The notes below the pieces were generated by a model. That model made no database searches. It was not told the DNA's origin and was given only the letters and a program-made list of their open reading frames with translations. Of a stretch of 21,009 nucleotides of DNA, positions 6,849 through 14,992 are shown piece after piece. Position 1 is the stretch's first letter. Every line of letters starts with the position of its first letter. The translations under genes were made by a program, and so were the position numbers. The stretch spans positions 1-21,009 of the forward strand of contig JAAZAH010000311.1 of the NCBI GenBank assembly GCA_012514415.1, written 5' to 3'. The DNA is from Sandaracinaceae bacterium. Its GTDB lineage: Bacteria; Myxococcota_A; Polyangia; Polyangiales; Houyiibacteriaceae.

Positions 6849-8101
6849 GTTCTGAGGGAGCGCTTTATGATGTGATCATCGCCGGCGCGGGTCCGGCGGG
6901 CGCTGCTGCAGCGAGTTTTCTTGCGAAGCGCGGTTTCAAGGCGATCGCCTTCGAAAGGGAGCATTTCCCTCGCTTCCATATCGGCGAATCGCTCCTCCCC
7001 GCCGCGGTTGAGATCCTCAATGAGCTCGAGATTGAGCCCGATCCCGACTTCTTCATCTTCAAGCGCGGTGCCCGCTTTGTGTGCGAACGCACGAATCGGG
7101 AGCAGGTCTTTGCTTTTTCGGAGGCGCTCGCTGGTCCGCCTCGAGGGGCCTATCAGATTGAGCGCGCGTATTTCGATCGTGCCCTCGCCGACCGTGCCCG
7201 TTCGCTTGGAGCCGAGGTCATCCACGGCGTGCGCGTCCTCTCAATGAACGTCGAGGGAGATGAGGTCCGCGTTGCGACGACCGAGGGCGAGCACCGCGGT
7301 CGATATTTCATCGATGCGACCGGGCAGGATCGTCTCCTCGCGCGCCAGCGTCGCTCCGTGAAGCCGTATCGTCATTTTGGAAAGGCCTCGGTCTTTACCC
7401 ATTATTTTGATCTCACCGACGAGGCGATCGAGCTCATCGGCGAGGGGAACGACATCCGCATCATGATGATTCCCGATGGCTGGGCTTGGATCATCCCGCT
7501 CGCCGTTCGAAAGCTGAGCGTCGGGATCGTTTCGCGAAAGCAGGGGCTCAAAAAAGAGATGCTCGATGAGTATTTCGCCTCCTCGCCCCTGATCTCGCAG
7601 CTCATCAAGGGAGCGCGTCGCGGTGAGACGCGGATGATCGGCAACTACAGCTTCCGAAATGCCATCCCTTACGGCGCGAGGTTTGCTTGTCTCGGCGATT
7701 CGAATTGCTTTATCGATCCCGTCTTCTCGTCGGGCGTGACGCTCGCGCTGACCTCGGCGAAAGAGATGGTCGAGGTGCTTGCGGCGGCGCTCGAGCGGGG
7801 CGAAGAGGATGATCCCGAGTTGATGCGAGCCAGTCATGAGGCGACCGCCGAGGGCTACGAGACTTTTGCGGCGCTCGTTTATCGTTTCTACAACACGAAA
7901 ATCGTAGATAATATCTTCTTCAACGCGCCTGACGATGGCTCGCTTCGTCCTGCCGTGACAAGCGTCCTCGGGGGAAACGTCTTCTACGGGAGCAATCCTT
8001 TCAAAGAGATGCTCCTCGCTTCGAAGAAGCGCCCGTGGCGCGACGATGAAGAGGCTACCGAATCATTTGATGAGGGCATCGAAGCCGAGGGAATCATTTG
8101 A
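6845..8101 (+). CDS. FAD-dependent halogenase-like oxidoreductase (flavoprotein 1)
   Basis: A 418-residue flavoprotein of the flavin-dependent halogenase/geranylgeranyl reductase superfamily. Visible in order: FAD-binding GAGPAG (14-19), HIGESLLP (45-52), a lysine in FKRGARF (K73) at about the position of the halogenase catalytic lysine, DATGQD (157-162), WAWIIP (213-218) matching the halogenase WxWxIP motif, and GDSNCFIDPVFSSGV (284-298). The length suits phenol/pyrrole-type halogenases and related oxidases. Xanthomonadins and some flexirubins carry halogens on the aryl ring, so halogenation of the ring or of carrier-bound starter is plausible; desaturation or hydroxylation are alternatives. 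It is coupled by ATGA to the ketoreductase before it and by TTGA to the ketosynthase after it, so it belongs to the core operon. The family call is firm; the reaction is inferred. Confidence 0.87.
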   Translation: MSSEGALYDVIIAGAGPAGAAAASFLAKRGFKAIAFEREHFPRFHIGESLLPAAVEILNELEIEPDPDFFIFKRGARFVCERTNREQVFAFSEALAGPPRGAYQIERAYFDRALADRARSLGAEVIHGVRVLSMNVEGDEVRVATTEGEHRGRYFIDATGQDRLLARQRRSVKPYRHFGKASVFTHYFDLTDEAIELIGEGNDIRIMMIPDGWAWIIPLAVRKLSVGIVSRKQGLKKEMLDEYFASSPLISQLIKGARRGETRMIGNYSFRNAIPYGARFACLGDSNCFIDPVFSSGVTLALTSAKEMVEVLAAALERGEEDDPELMRASHEATAEGYETFAALVYRFYNTKIVDNIFFNAPDDGSLRPAVTSVLGGNVFYGSNPFKEMLLASKKRPWRDDEEATESFDEGIEAEGII

Positions 8102-9267
8102 ACCACCCGCCCAAAAGCATCACCGCCTTTAGTCTCGCCAACGGTCTTGGGTGTGGCCGGGATGCGGTCGAAGAGGCGCTTTTTGCCGGTCGGACCGGGC
8201 TTGTGACCCCACCGCTCGCGCTCCCTTTCGAGACCTTCGTCGGGGCGATCCCCGGAAAGCTTCCAGAGCTCCCTCCGTCCATCGCCGATTATCGGACGCG
8301 GACCGCGCAGATCGCCTCGCTCCTTGTGAGCGAGATCGCGCCTGAGCTGCGGCGTGCTCGCGAGCGCTATGCCCCTCATCGCATCGCGGTCCTCCTCGGC
8401 ACGAGCACTGCCGGGGCCGAGGCGACCGAGTCGGCGTTCAAGCACTATGTGGCGGCCGGCTCACTCCCAGACGATTACGACGTTTTCAAGCACCATACCT
8501 ACGGAGCGGTTCTCCACGTTTTTCGCGAGCTTTCGGGGGCGCGCGGTCCGTCGTTTATGGTCTCGACGGCGTGCACCTCGAGCGCAAAGCCCCTCGCCAC
8601 GGCCTCGCGCCTGTTGGATGCGGGAGTGATCGACGCGGCGCTGGTCGGAGGCGTCGATACGCTCTGCGAGATGACGTTGATGGGCTTTCACTCGCTCGAT
8701 GCGCTCTCCAATGAGCGAGCCAAGCCTTTTTCGTCGGAGCGGCGGGGTCTGAACATCGGCGAGGGAGGCGCGTTGCTTCTCGTCGAAAGAAGCGGTGATG
8801 CAATGGCGCTCCTTGAGGGCGTCGGCGAGAGCTCCGACGCCTACCATATCTCCGCGCCGCATCCGGAGGGCCTTGGGGCAAAGCTCGCGATGGAGAGGGC
8901 GCTCGCCTTCGCCGGGGTCGAGCCCTCGGAGGTCGACCACATCAACGCGCATGGGACCGGAACGCAGCTCAACGATAAAGCCGAGTCGCGTGCGATCGTT
9001 GACCTCTTCGGGAGGGAGATCCCGGTGATCTCAACCAAAGGTTATACGGGACATACGCTCGGCGCCGCAGGGGCAACAGAGGCGATCTTTTCGATCATGA
9101 CGCTGCTCCGGGGCGAGATCCCTGCCTCGCTCTTCGCGGGACCTGTCGACCCTGCCGTTGAGGCGCGCATCGTACTCGAGAACGAAAGGAGCGCCCCGCG
9201 CCGCGTTCTGAGCAACTCCTTCGCCTTCGGCGGAAACAACATCAGCGTGTGTTTGAGGGCGGTATGA
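8098..9267 (+). CDS. Beta-ketoacyl-ACP synthase (KS)
   Basis: A 389-residue FabF-like condensing enzyme with a complete triad: C159 in VSTACTSSAK, H285 in NAHGTGTQ, H319 in KGYTGHTLGAAG. It would extend the ACP-bound aryl polyene by two carbons per cycle from malonyl-ACP, paired with the CLF-like protein encoded next. Translation probably begins at TTG 8098, giving a four-base TTGA overlap with the flavoprotein stop. GAGGGA lies about six bases upstream and there is no good ATG nearby. The spacing to the active-site Cys is normal with this start. KS enzymes of aryl polyene systems (ApeO type) are the best functional parallel. No second independent KS is seen in the window. Confidence 0.93.
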   Translation: MNHPPKSITAFSLANGLGCGRDAVEEALFAGRTGLVTPPLALPFETFVGAIPGKLPELPPSIADYRTRTAQIASLLVSEIAPELRRARERYAPHRIAVLLGTSTAGAEATESAFKHYVAAGSLPDDYDVFKHHTYGAVLHVFRELSGARGPSFMVSTACTSSAKPLATASRLLDAGVIDAALVGGVDTLCEMTLMGFHSLDALSNERAKPFSSERRGLNIGEGGALLLVERSGDAMALLEGVGESSDAYHISAPHPEGLGAKLAMERALAFAGVEPSEVDHINAHGTGTQLNDKAESRAIVDLFGREIPVISTKGYTGHTLGAAGATEAIFSIMTLLRGEIPASLFAGPVDPAVEARIVLENERSAPRRVLSNSFAFGGNNISVCLRAV

Positions 9268-10070
9268 GCGGAGCACTTGACGCGGCCGTGGTCGGACTAG
9301 GCCTCTATACAGCGTTCCATCCGGATCTTGAGGCCTTTCGAAAGGGGGAGGTTTCTGCCGAGCCTCAGCTCCCGGGCGGTCGCTTCCTTGACGCACGTAC
9401 CCGGCGACGCGCAAGCACGCTGACTCGCGCCATGGCGGATGCGTATGCTGAGGCCATGGCTGCGAGCGGACTCGACCCTGCATCGATCGCCTCGGTCTTT
9501 GGCTCGGCGCTTGGCGAAGCGGGGACGATGCTCTCGCTCCTGGACCAAATGTTTCGCACGCACGAACCGGTTTCGCCGATGCGCTTTGTGACGAGCGTTC
9601 ACAATACGGCCTCGGGGCTGATTTCGATTAGCGGGAAGAATCGCGGCTTCACGACCTCGCTCGGGGCCGATTTCGATACGCCTGCGATGAGCATCCTCGA
9701 GGCGCTCGGGCTTATCCACGCCGATCGCGTGCCAGCGATCGTTTGCTGCGCCGAAGAGGGCGCACCCGAGGACCTTGTCCCCGAGGAATACCATTGGGCA
9801 CTCCTCGCGGGGGCGATCGCACTCGTGCATCCTGAAGAGGCGCCTCCGGGGTCCATGCGCCTCCGTCTGATGGGCATGGGGCCGGACGAATCCGCCGCAT
9901 CAAACAAAGACCTTCTCGAACCGCCTGAGATCAGCCTCGCGCTCTCGAAGAGCCCCGTCGTCGGCATCCTCGATCTCCTCGTCGCGCTCGCCGAGGGACG
10001 CGAAGGACGAATTCGACTCGATCGTGGCAAGGGTCGAGGCTTCATTGCCGAACTATTTCGGGGTGATTAA
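9264..10070 (+). CDS. Ketosynthase-like protein lacking the active-site Cys (chain-length-factor-like, Ketoacyl-synt_2)
   Basis: A 268-residue truncated ketosynthase fold. The region matching the KS nucleophile reads SVHNTASGLISISG, with no cysteine, as in the ApeC-type partners that form a KS/CLF heterodimer in aryl polyene synthesis. The C-terminal KS half with the two histidines is absent. It probably shapes the chain-length pocket and stabilises the KS. The ATG at 9264 overlaps the KS stop (ATGA) and has GAGGG five bases upstream. An in-frame ATG at 9249 would add five residues but is less well placed. Length is in the range usual for this family. Confidence 0.88.
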   Translation: MSGALDAAVVGLGLYTAFHPDLEAFRKGEVSAEPQLPGGRFLDARTRRRASTLTRAMADAYAEAMAASGLDPASIASVFGSALGEAGTMLSLLDQMFRTHEPVSPMRFVTSVHNTASGLISISGKNRGFTTSLGADFDTPAMSILEALGLIHADRVPAIVCCAEEGAPEDLVPEEYHWALLAGAIALVHPEEAPPGSMRLRLMGMGPDESAASNKDLLEPPEISLALSKSPVVGILDLLVALAEGREGRIRLDRGKGRGFIAELFRGD

Positions 10071-10502
10071 ATGGCTTCCTTCCCGCCCATTCGAGAGCTG
10101 ATTCCCCACGCGGGGCGCATGATCCTCCTTGATGAGCTCCTTGAATGGGAAGAGGGAAGGGCACGCGCGAAAATGCGCATCCGCGAGCGGATGCCTTTCG
10201 TGAGGTCGAAGCGGATGAGCACGATCGCGTTGATGGAGCCCATGGCGCAGGCGGTTGCCGCTTGCCTTGGATATGAAGCCTATCGCGGCGGTGCGGGCGT
10301 GCGCGTCGGCATGATCATCGGTGCGCGTTCATTCGAAATCTTTCGAGCTGAGCTCGCCGTGGGCGATGCGCTCACGTTCGATGTCGAACGCATCCGAGGC
10401 TCGGAAAGCTTGAGTCATTTCTCCTGTAAAGCGTGGCGCGAGGGAGAGAAGATCGCCGAGGCGACGCTCACGCTTTTTCACGCCGAAAAACCGCCTGAAT
10501 GA
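10071..10502 (+). CDS. ApeP-like hotdog 3-hydroxyacyl-ACP dehydratase
   Basis: A 143-residue single hotdog domain. The N-terminal LIPHAGRMILLDELLEW and the later ALMEPMAQAVAA helix are typical of the FabZ/ApeP-like dehydratases in aryl polyene clusters. It would dehydrate 3-hydroxyacyl-ACP to the trans-enoyl form and, with the ApeI-like domain of the ligase fusion, may form a two-subunit dehydratase as reported for ApeI/ApeP. Its ATG directly abuts the preceding TAA, with GGGGTG just upstream. This is the last gene of the operon; a strong hairpin starts 20 bases after its stop. Confidence 0.88.
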   Translation: MASFPPIRELIPHAGRMILLDELLEWEEGRARAKMRIRERMPFVRSKRMSTIALMEPMAQAVAACLGYEAYRGGAGVRVGMIIGARSFEIFRAELAVGDALTFDVERIRGSESLSHFSCKAWREGEKIAEATLTLFHAEKPPE

Positions 10503-10521
10503 ACGCTCACGTGCTCGCAGC

Positions 10522-10553
10522 GCCGGCACGTCCATACGCTTGGATGTGTCGGC
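10522..10553 (+). terminator. Strong hairpin between convergent genes, likely plus-strand terminator
   Basis: Left arm GCCGGCACGTCCA (10522-10534), loop TACGCT, right arm TGGATGTGTCGGC (10541-10553). In plus-strand RNA the 13 pairs include two G.U wobbles and no mismatch. In minus-strand RNA the same two positions become A/C mismatches, so the structure favours the dehydratase operon. No T-tract follows. It fills the 53-base gap between the two stop codons, ending three bases before the methyltransferase stop. Confidence 0.6.
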
Positions 10554-10555
10554 AC

Positions 10556-11593
10556 TCAGGGCGCAGCAGAGCCGCGCTGTTTCAGTACGAAGACGCGCGC
10601 CGTCCCAAGGAGCTCGTGGGTGCTTTCGATTCGAAGTCCTGCGCCGTGAAATAGCTTTCGGAGCGCGGGCTTTGAGCGTTCGCGAGCGGAATAAAAAAGA
10701 GCGAACATCTCGAGATCGAGCAGGCGAGTTGCATCACCGTAGGCCGGCGGGAGGAGCACGCCGTCGATCACGAGGATTCGTCCGTCGGGCGCGAGCGCGG
10801 AGCGAACACGATCGAGGAGCGATGCCGCCGCATCATCGGGCCAATTGTGGAGGATATGCTTGAGGATGTAGAGATCGGCCCCTTCGGGGAGTGTCTCGAA
10901 GAAATCGCCGCAAACTGCGGTGCAGCGATCGCCGAGCCCGCGTGAGTCGATCTGCTCCTTCGCGCTCCGCGCGGCAGATTCCAGATCGAGGAGGGTGCCG
11001 CGGGCTCTTGGATAACGCTCGAGGAGCTCGACCAGGAGTGTGCCGCGTCCTCCTCCAACATCGACGAAGTGCTCGACATCCGACAGGTCGAGGGTGGACG
11101 CGATGGCCTTCGCTTCGACCCGAGTGAAGGCGTCGATGGCTTCGTGATAGAGCGTTGCGTCCGAAGGCGATTGTTCGAGATGTTCGAACAGGGGTGCGCC
11201 GTGGTGAAGTTCGAAAGCCGCCCGCCGCTTACGCAGCGAGTCGGCAAGACGCGAGAATGGATCCCACATGAGCCGCGAGCCGGAGAGCACGGCGAGCTTG
11301 CCGAGGCCATCGGAGCGGAGCGCTTCTCCCGTCTCGGTCAGCGAGAACCGGCCTTGTCGATCGACGGAGAAGATGGCCCGCGAGACCAGCAGCTCGAGAA
11401 CGCGCGTCACAGCCGCGGCCTCAACCCCCAGCCTTTCTGCGAGCTCCTCGGCGCTCATCGGCTTTTCTGCAAGAAGGTCGGGGATGCCGAGCTCTGCGCA
11501 CGCACTGAGGGCCGCGCTCACCCACTTGCCGGCGAGAAGTTCGAGCAGGCGTTGAGCCGCAGGCGGGGCGCTTTCGATGCCCGGCGCGCTCAT
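10556..11593 (-). CDS. SAM-dependent O-methyltransferase (COMT-like)
   Basis: A 345-residue methyltransferase with the two-part layout of the O-methyltransferase family: an N-terminal winged-helix dimerisation domain (about 15-95) and a Rossmann SAM domain. The SAM loop is FVDVGGGRG (176-184). The catalytic histidine is probably H249 in KHILHNWPDD, matching the LH(D/N)W motif of plant COMT-type and bacterial polyketide O-methyltransferases. Methylated aryl heads are known in aryl polyenes, so a phenolic hydroxyl of the polyene head is a reasonable substrate; this is inference. The start overlaps the stop of flavoprotein 2 (ATGA), so the two are co-translated. It converges on the polyketide operon. 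Confidence 0.9.
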   Translation of the reverse strand: MSAPGIESAPPAAQRLLELLAGKWVSAALSACAELGIPDLLAEKPMSAEELAERLGVEAAAVTRVLELLVSRAIFSVDRQGRFSLTETGEALRSDGLGKLAVLSGSRLMWDPFSRLADSLRKRRAAFELHHGAPLFEHLEQSPSDATLYHEAIDAFTRVEAKAIASTLDLSDVEHFVDVGGGRGTLLVELLERYPRARGTLLDLESAARSAKEQIDSRGLGDRCTAVCGDFFETLPEGADLYILKHILHNWPDDAAASLLDRVRSALAPDGRILVIDGVLLPPAYGDATRLLDLEMFALFYSARERSKPALRKLFHGAGLRIESTHELLGTARVFVLKQRGSAAP

Positions 11594-13380
11594 TGGACCA
11601 CCCGAGCGCCGAGATCGTCGACGATGAGGTGGGCGAGGCGCTCGCGGACGGCGCCTTCACTTGAGTTGCTCTCACCGCGACCGAGCGTCCGCTCGAGATC
11701 GCGCTCGATCTCACTGAGCGCCCGACGACGTGCGAGGCCGCGAAGTGGCTCGCTCGCGATGCGCGCGGAGGAGAGGCGAAGGTTGAAGGTCTTGAGCTCG
11801 CTCTGCTCGATCCACGCGTCGAGCAGAGCATCCCCCACCTCGAAGGCGACGCGGATCGCGATCTCGCTCACGATCTCCTCGGCGAGGACGAGCTGAGACC
11901 TCATGTATTCCAGCGCCTCATCGGGGCTCAGCTCGTTTCTGAGGTTCATATGCGCGTCGATCAGGACCGAGGGGAAATGCGGCATCCCGCCGAAGCTTCC
12001 TTTGGGGCGCTCCTGCTTAAGCGACGCCCAAGCGGCGAGCATCTTTTGCACGTAGTTCGACAGCTCGACGTAGCGCTGACCGACGAGGCTCACGGCCGTG
12101 AGCTTTTCGCCCGTGAGGCGGTAAAGCTCCTGCATATAGAACTGGCAGGGATAGGACCAATAGGAGAAGTTATCCCAATAGACCTTCATGTGCATGGCGC
12201 GTGGATGCCCATAAACGGGCGCCGCGCGGCGGTAGATGTCGGTACTCCCCGAGACGAGCGAACGATATTGCATGCTCAGCTCTCGCGCGCGCACCTCGAG
12301 ATCCTCGCCTGCAAGATCGGCGCGGATCATCTCCTCTGTAAAGGAGTTGGCGAAGGCGATGAAATCCGTGCCGGGGCTGTAAAGCGGATCGACGAACGCG
12401 CCGGCTTCGCCGACGAGGGCCCAACGATCGGCCGACCATCCGCGCGCGATATTGTTCGCGTAGCTCTTCACCGTACGGAAATCGAGGACCTCATAACCTT
12501 CGAGGATCTCGTAAAGGCGCGGCTCGTGCTCTTGGATGAAGGCGCGGGTGCGCTCGAGCGTGCGGACCTTATCAAAGGAGTGCGGAGGCTCGTGGACGAC
12601 GGCGCCGATGCTCGTATTTCCAGACGACAGAGGGATGATCCACACCCAATAACCGTTGCCCATCAAGTGGTTGGTCGAGCGCCAACGATGCTCGGCCCAA
12701 GCGGCTTCGGTCCATCGCTTGTCGTTCGGGGAGAACGCAGTGATATCGACCCTGCCCTTGACGCGGAACCATCCAGAGTGGGCCGTATGGCCGCTCCCTC
12801 GTGTAAGCTTGAGATCTCGCCTGAGCACGGCCGAGCGTCCCGTGGCGTCGATGAACCATCGCGCATCGATCTCGCGTTCCATCTCGCCCGAGGAGAGGAG
12901 CGCTCGGTGCCTCTCACCGCCGGTCCCGAGCTCGATGTTTTCGACCTTCACGCCCTCAAGGAAGACCGCGCCATCCTCCTCGACGATCATGCGGCGCAGA
13001 TCGTTTTCAAAGCGACCGCGATCCAGCTGGTAGGACGGGACGATAGGCTCTTGGGCAGGGCCGATCTCCATGCGCTCGTGGATGGGCAGCTCCCCACCTC
13101 CAGGAAAAAAACGGAGACCAAATTTGAAGATGTGATTTTTGACGAGATAGTCGCGGAGTCCGATCGTCTCGAGATAACGCGAACCGAGTTCCACACTCGA
13201 TTCCCCTACTTTATGAGTTGCCTCGGGGAGCGGTCCCTTTTCGCGATCGACGATGAGCACGCTGAGCGATGGATGCGCGCGCCGCAGCTGACGCGCGAGG
13301 GTGAGGCCGGCGAGACCTCCGCCCGCGATCACAATATCGAACGAGGATGATGAGAGGGTCTCCAAGCTGTGTTGACTCAT
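11590..13380 (-). CDS. FAD-dependent halogenase-like oxidoreductase with long C-terminal domain (flavoprotein 2)
   Basis: A 596-residue protein, about 180 residues longer than flavoprotein 1. The first 380 residues show the superfamily order: IAGGGLAG (18-25), HKVGESS (56-62), a lysine in FKFGLRF (K86), DATGRS (178-183), WVWIIP (245-250, fits WxWxIP), and GEAGAFVDPLYSPG. The remainder (about 400-596) is helical-looking, with aromatic-rich YWDNFSYWSYPCQFYMQELY near its start and an Arg/Glu-rich end; I recognise no domain there. Similar long flavoproteins annotated as tryptophan-halogenase-like occur in flexirubin and aryl polyene clusters. Halogenation, epoxidation or dehydrogenation are all possible. 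I chose ATG 13380; an ATG at 13416 would add 12 residues. The gene is co-translated with the O-methyltransferase. Confidence 0.85.
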   Translation of the reverse strand: MSQHSLETLSSSSFDIVIAGGGLAGLTLARQLRRAHPSLSVLIVDREKGPLPEATHKVGESSVELGSRYLETIGLRDYLVKNHIFKFGLRFFPGGGELPIHERMEIGPAQEPIVPSYQLDRGRFENDLRRMIVEEDGAVFLEGVKVENIELGTGGERHRALLSSGEMEREIDARWFIDATGRSAVLRRDLKLTRGSGHTAHSGWFRVKGRVDITAFSPNDKRWTEAAWAEHRWRSTNHLMGNGYWVWIIPLSSGNTSIGAVVHEPPHSFDKVRTLERTRAFIQEHEPRLYEILEGYEVLDFRTVKSYANNIARGWSADRWALVGEAGAFVDPLYSPGTDFIAFANSFTEEMIRADLAGEDLEVRARELSMQYRSLVSGSTDIYRRAAPVYGHPRAMHMKVYWDNFSYWSYPCQFYMQELYRLTGEKLTAVSLVGQRYVELSNYVQKMLAAWASLKQERPKGSFGGMPHFPSVLIDAHMNLRNELSPDEALEYMRSQLVLAEEIVSEIAIRVAFEVGDALLDAWIEQSELKTFNLRLSSARIASEPLRGLARRRALSEIERDLERTLGRGESNSSEGAVRERLAHLIVDDLGARVVQ

Positions 13381-13479
13381 GGATGAGGGAACTCCGGAAG
13401 GATGAAGCGCGAGCATATCTCATCAGGCTGGGGATGCCCCCCTTGGATGATGGAGGTCCTCCCGTGCCTTTGAAATATG

Positions 13480-13494
13480 GGGGCGAGATGCCCC
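13480..13494 (-). terminator. Short GC hairpin after mpl, weak terminator candidate
   Basis: GGGGC (13480-13484), five-base loop, GCCCC (13490-13494), within the 127-base gap between the mpl stop and the ATG chosen for flavoprotein 2. In the minus direction it is followed by a modestly A/T-rich CATATTTCAAA rather than a U-tract. It may separate mpl from the tailoring genes, but the stem is short. Confidence 0.25.
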
Positions 13495-13507
13495 GAAGAG
13501 TCCTCGC

Positions 13508-14992
13508 TTAGGAACGCAGGTCGAGCGCTGTGAGCGCCGCCAGGATCCGATCGTGGATACCATAGAATGGGCCATTGCTCATCAAGACGATCGTGTCCCC
13601 TGGAGCAACCTCTCGAAGGATCGCCTGGATCGTCTCATCTTCGTCTTGGGGGACATGCGCCTCGCCCCCGGCGGCTCGGATGGCTCGTGCGATGACTTCG
13701 CGATCGAGGCGCTCTTCGGGCGCGATCTCGGCGCGGCCGACGGGCGCGAGGATGGTGCGCGTCGCGGGAGCGAAGGCGGCGGGGTAGTCGGCTTCGTGCG
13801 TTTTTCGCGATGCCGTTGCACTCCGCGGCTCGAAGGCGGCGATGAGCTTTCCTTCGGGATGGAGCTCGCGGAGCCCTTGAAGGGTCTCGAGGACGGCTGT
13901 CGGATGATGCGCAAAATCGTCGTACACGCGAACGCCTTGAGCGATGCCGCGGAGCTCTTGCCGGCGTTTCACCCCGCCAAAGCGAGTGACTGCGTCGATG
14001 GCTGCACGTAGATCGACTCCGCCTGCAAGCGAAACGAGCGCGAGCGAGGCGGCGATATTTCGGAGGTTATGGAGGCCGGTGAGGCTCGTGCGTCCACGGC
14101 CGAGAAGACTCCCTTGACCAAAGAGCTCAAACTGACCCGCGGCACCTTTGGCGATCAGAAAATCCGGAGCGAGCCCGCCTGTATCGTCCCGATCGGTCGC
14201 GTAGAAATAGACCGCTGAGCGCGCTTCTTTTGCGAGCTCCCGAACGCGTGGATCGCCCGCAAAGGCAATGAGATATCCGTCGGGTGGAAGAAGCGCGATA
14301 AAGCGTCGGAACGCCTCGAGATAGCTCTCCTCGTCGGGATAGATATCGACGTGATCGTACTCGGCCGAGGTGAGAATCGCCGCATCGGGAGCATAGCGGA
14401 GGAACTTCGGAGACTTCTCGAAGAAGGCGCTATCGTATTCATCTCCTTCGATGACGAAGGGCGCGTTCGGAGCGCCAAGCGCGAAGCTCTCACCGAAGTC
14501 GAGCGGGATGCCTCCGACGAGAAAGCCTGGATCGCCGCCGAGAGCGTGAAGGAGGAAGGCCGTGAGGCTCGTCGTGGTGGTCTTGCCGTGCGTCCCCGCG
14601 ACGACAAAGCTCGGCCGATCGCTGAGGAAGAAACGTTCGAGTGCGCCCGGCATCGAGTCGTACGGGATGCCGCTATCGATGGCATAGCGTGCCTCGGGGT
14701 TTTCGCGGCGGGAGACGTTGCCGACGATGACAAGATCGGGCGCCGGTTCGAGGTTCTTGGGATCCCATCCGGGCCGTGTCTCGACACCCCAGGCCTCGAG
14801 GGCGGGGCCGATGGGCGGATGGAACGCGGTATCGGAGCCCGTGACGCGATGTCCCCGACGGACGAGGAGCCCCGCGAGCGCGCCCATGCCCGTCCCCGCG
14901 ACGCCGATGAGGTGGATGTGCTGGCTCTCCAACTGCGCCGGAGCGTTTGGGTTCGCGCTCTCGGATCTTCGCTCGGGCTTCTTCGAGGTCAT
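13508..14992 (-). CDS. mpl: UDP-MurNAc-L-alanyl-gamma-D-glutamyl-meso-DAP ligase (murein peptide ligase)
   Basis: A 494-residue Mur-ligase-family enzyme of cell-wall recycling. It joins the tripeptide L-Ala-gamma-D-Glu-meso-DAP to UDP-MurNAc with ATP in the cytoplasm. Visible: the N-terminal dinucleotide-like loop GVAGTGMG (30-37), the ATP loop GTHGKTTTT (133-141), and EGDEYDSAFFEKSPKF (182-197), which distinguishes Mpl from MurC. DDFAHHPTAV follows in the C-terminal half. I chose ATG 14992 because the Mur fold begins about 20 residues later. An upstream ATG at 15106 would add 38 unrelated residues. No ribosome site precedes 14992, but a CATAAT lies at 15004-14999, placing a start of transcription almost on the ATG. 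It sits beside pigment genes but has no obvious role in them. Confidence 0.92.
   Translation of the reverse strand: MTSKKPERRSESANPNAPAQLESQHIHLIGVAGTGMGALAGLLVRRGHRVTGSDTAFHPPIGPALEAWGVETRPGWDPKNLEPAPDLVIVGNVSRRENPEARYAIDSGIPYDSMPGALERFFLSDRPSFVVAGTHGKTTTTSLTAFLLHALGGDPGFLVGGIPLDFGESFALGAPNAPFVIEGDEYDSAFFEKSPKFLRYAPDAAILTSAEYDHVDIYPDEESYLEAFRRFIALLPPDGYLIAFAGDPRVRELAKEARSAVYFYATDRDDTGGLAPDFLIAKGAAGQFELFGQGSLLGRGRTSLTGLHNLRNIAASLALVSLAGGVDLRAAIDAVTRFGGVKRRQELRGIAQGVRVYDDFAHHPTAVLETLQGLRELHPEGKLIAAFEPRSATASRKTHEADYPAAFAPATRTILAPVGRAEIAPEERLDREVIARAIRAAGGEAHVPQDEDETIQAILREVAPGDTIVLMSNGPFYGIHDRILAALTALDLRS

Noticed and set aside
9264..10070. Broken ketosynthase pseudogene
   Set aside because: Lack of Cys and short length are normal for chain-length-factor partners in this pathway; the frame is intact and tightly coupled.
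11950..13350. 466-codon open frame on the plus strand
   Set aside because: It lies wholly antisense to flavoprotein 2, whose motifs are clear. The translated product has no domain and is a by-product of GC-rich codon bias.
13508..14992. MurC rather than Mpl
   Set aside because: The EGDEYDSAFFEKSPKF segment is characteristic of Mpl; MurC has a different sequence here.
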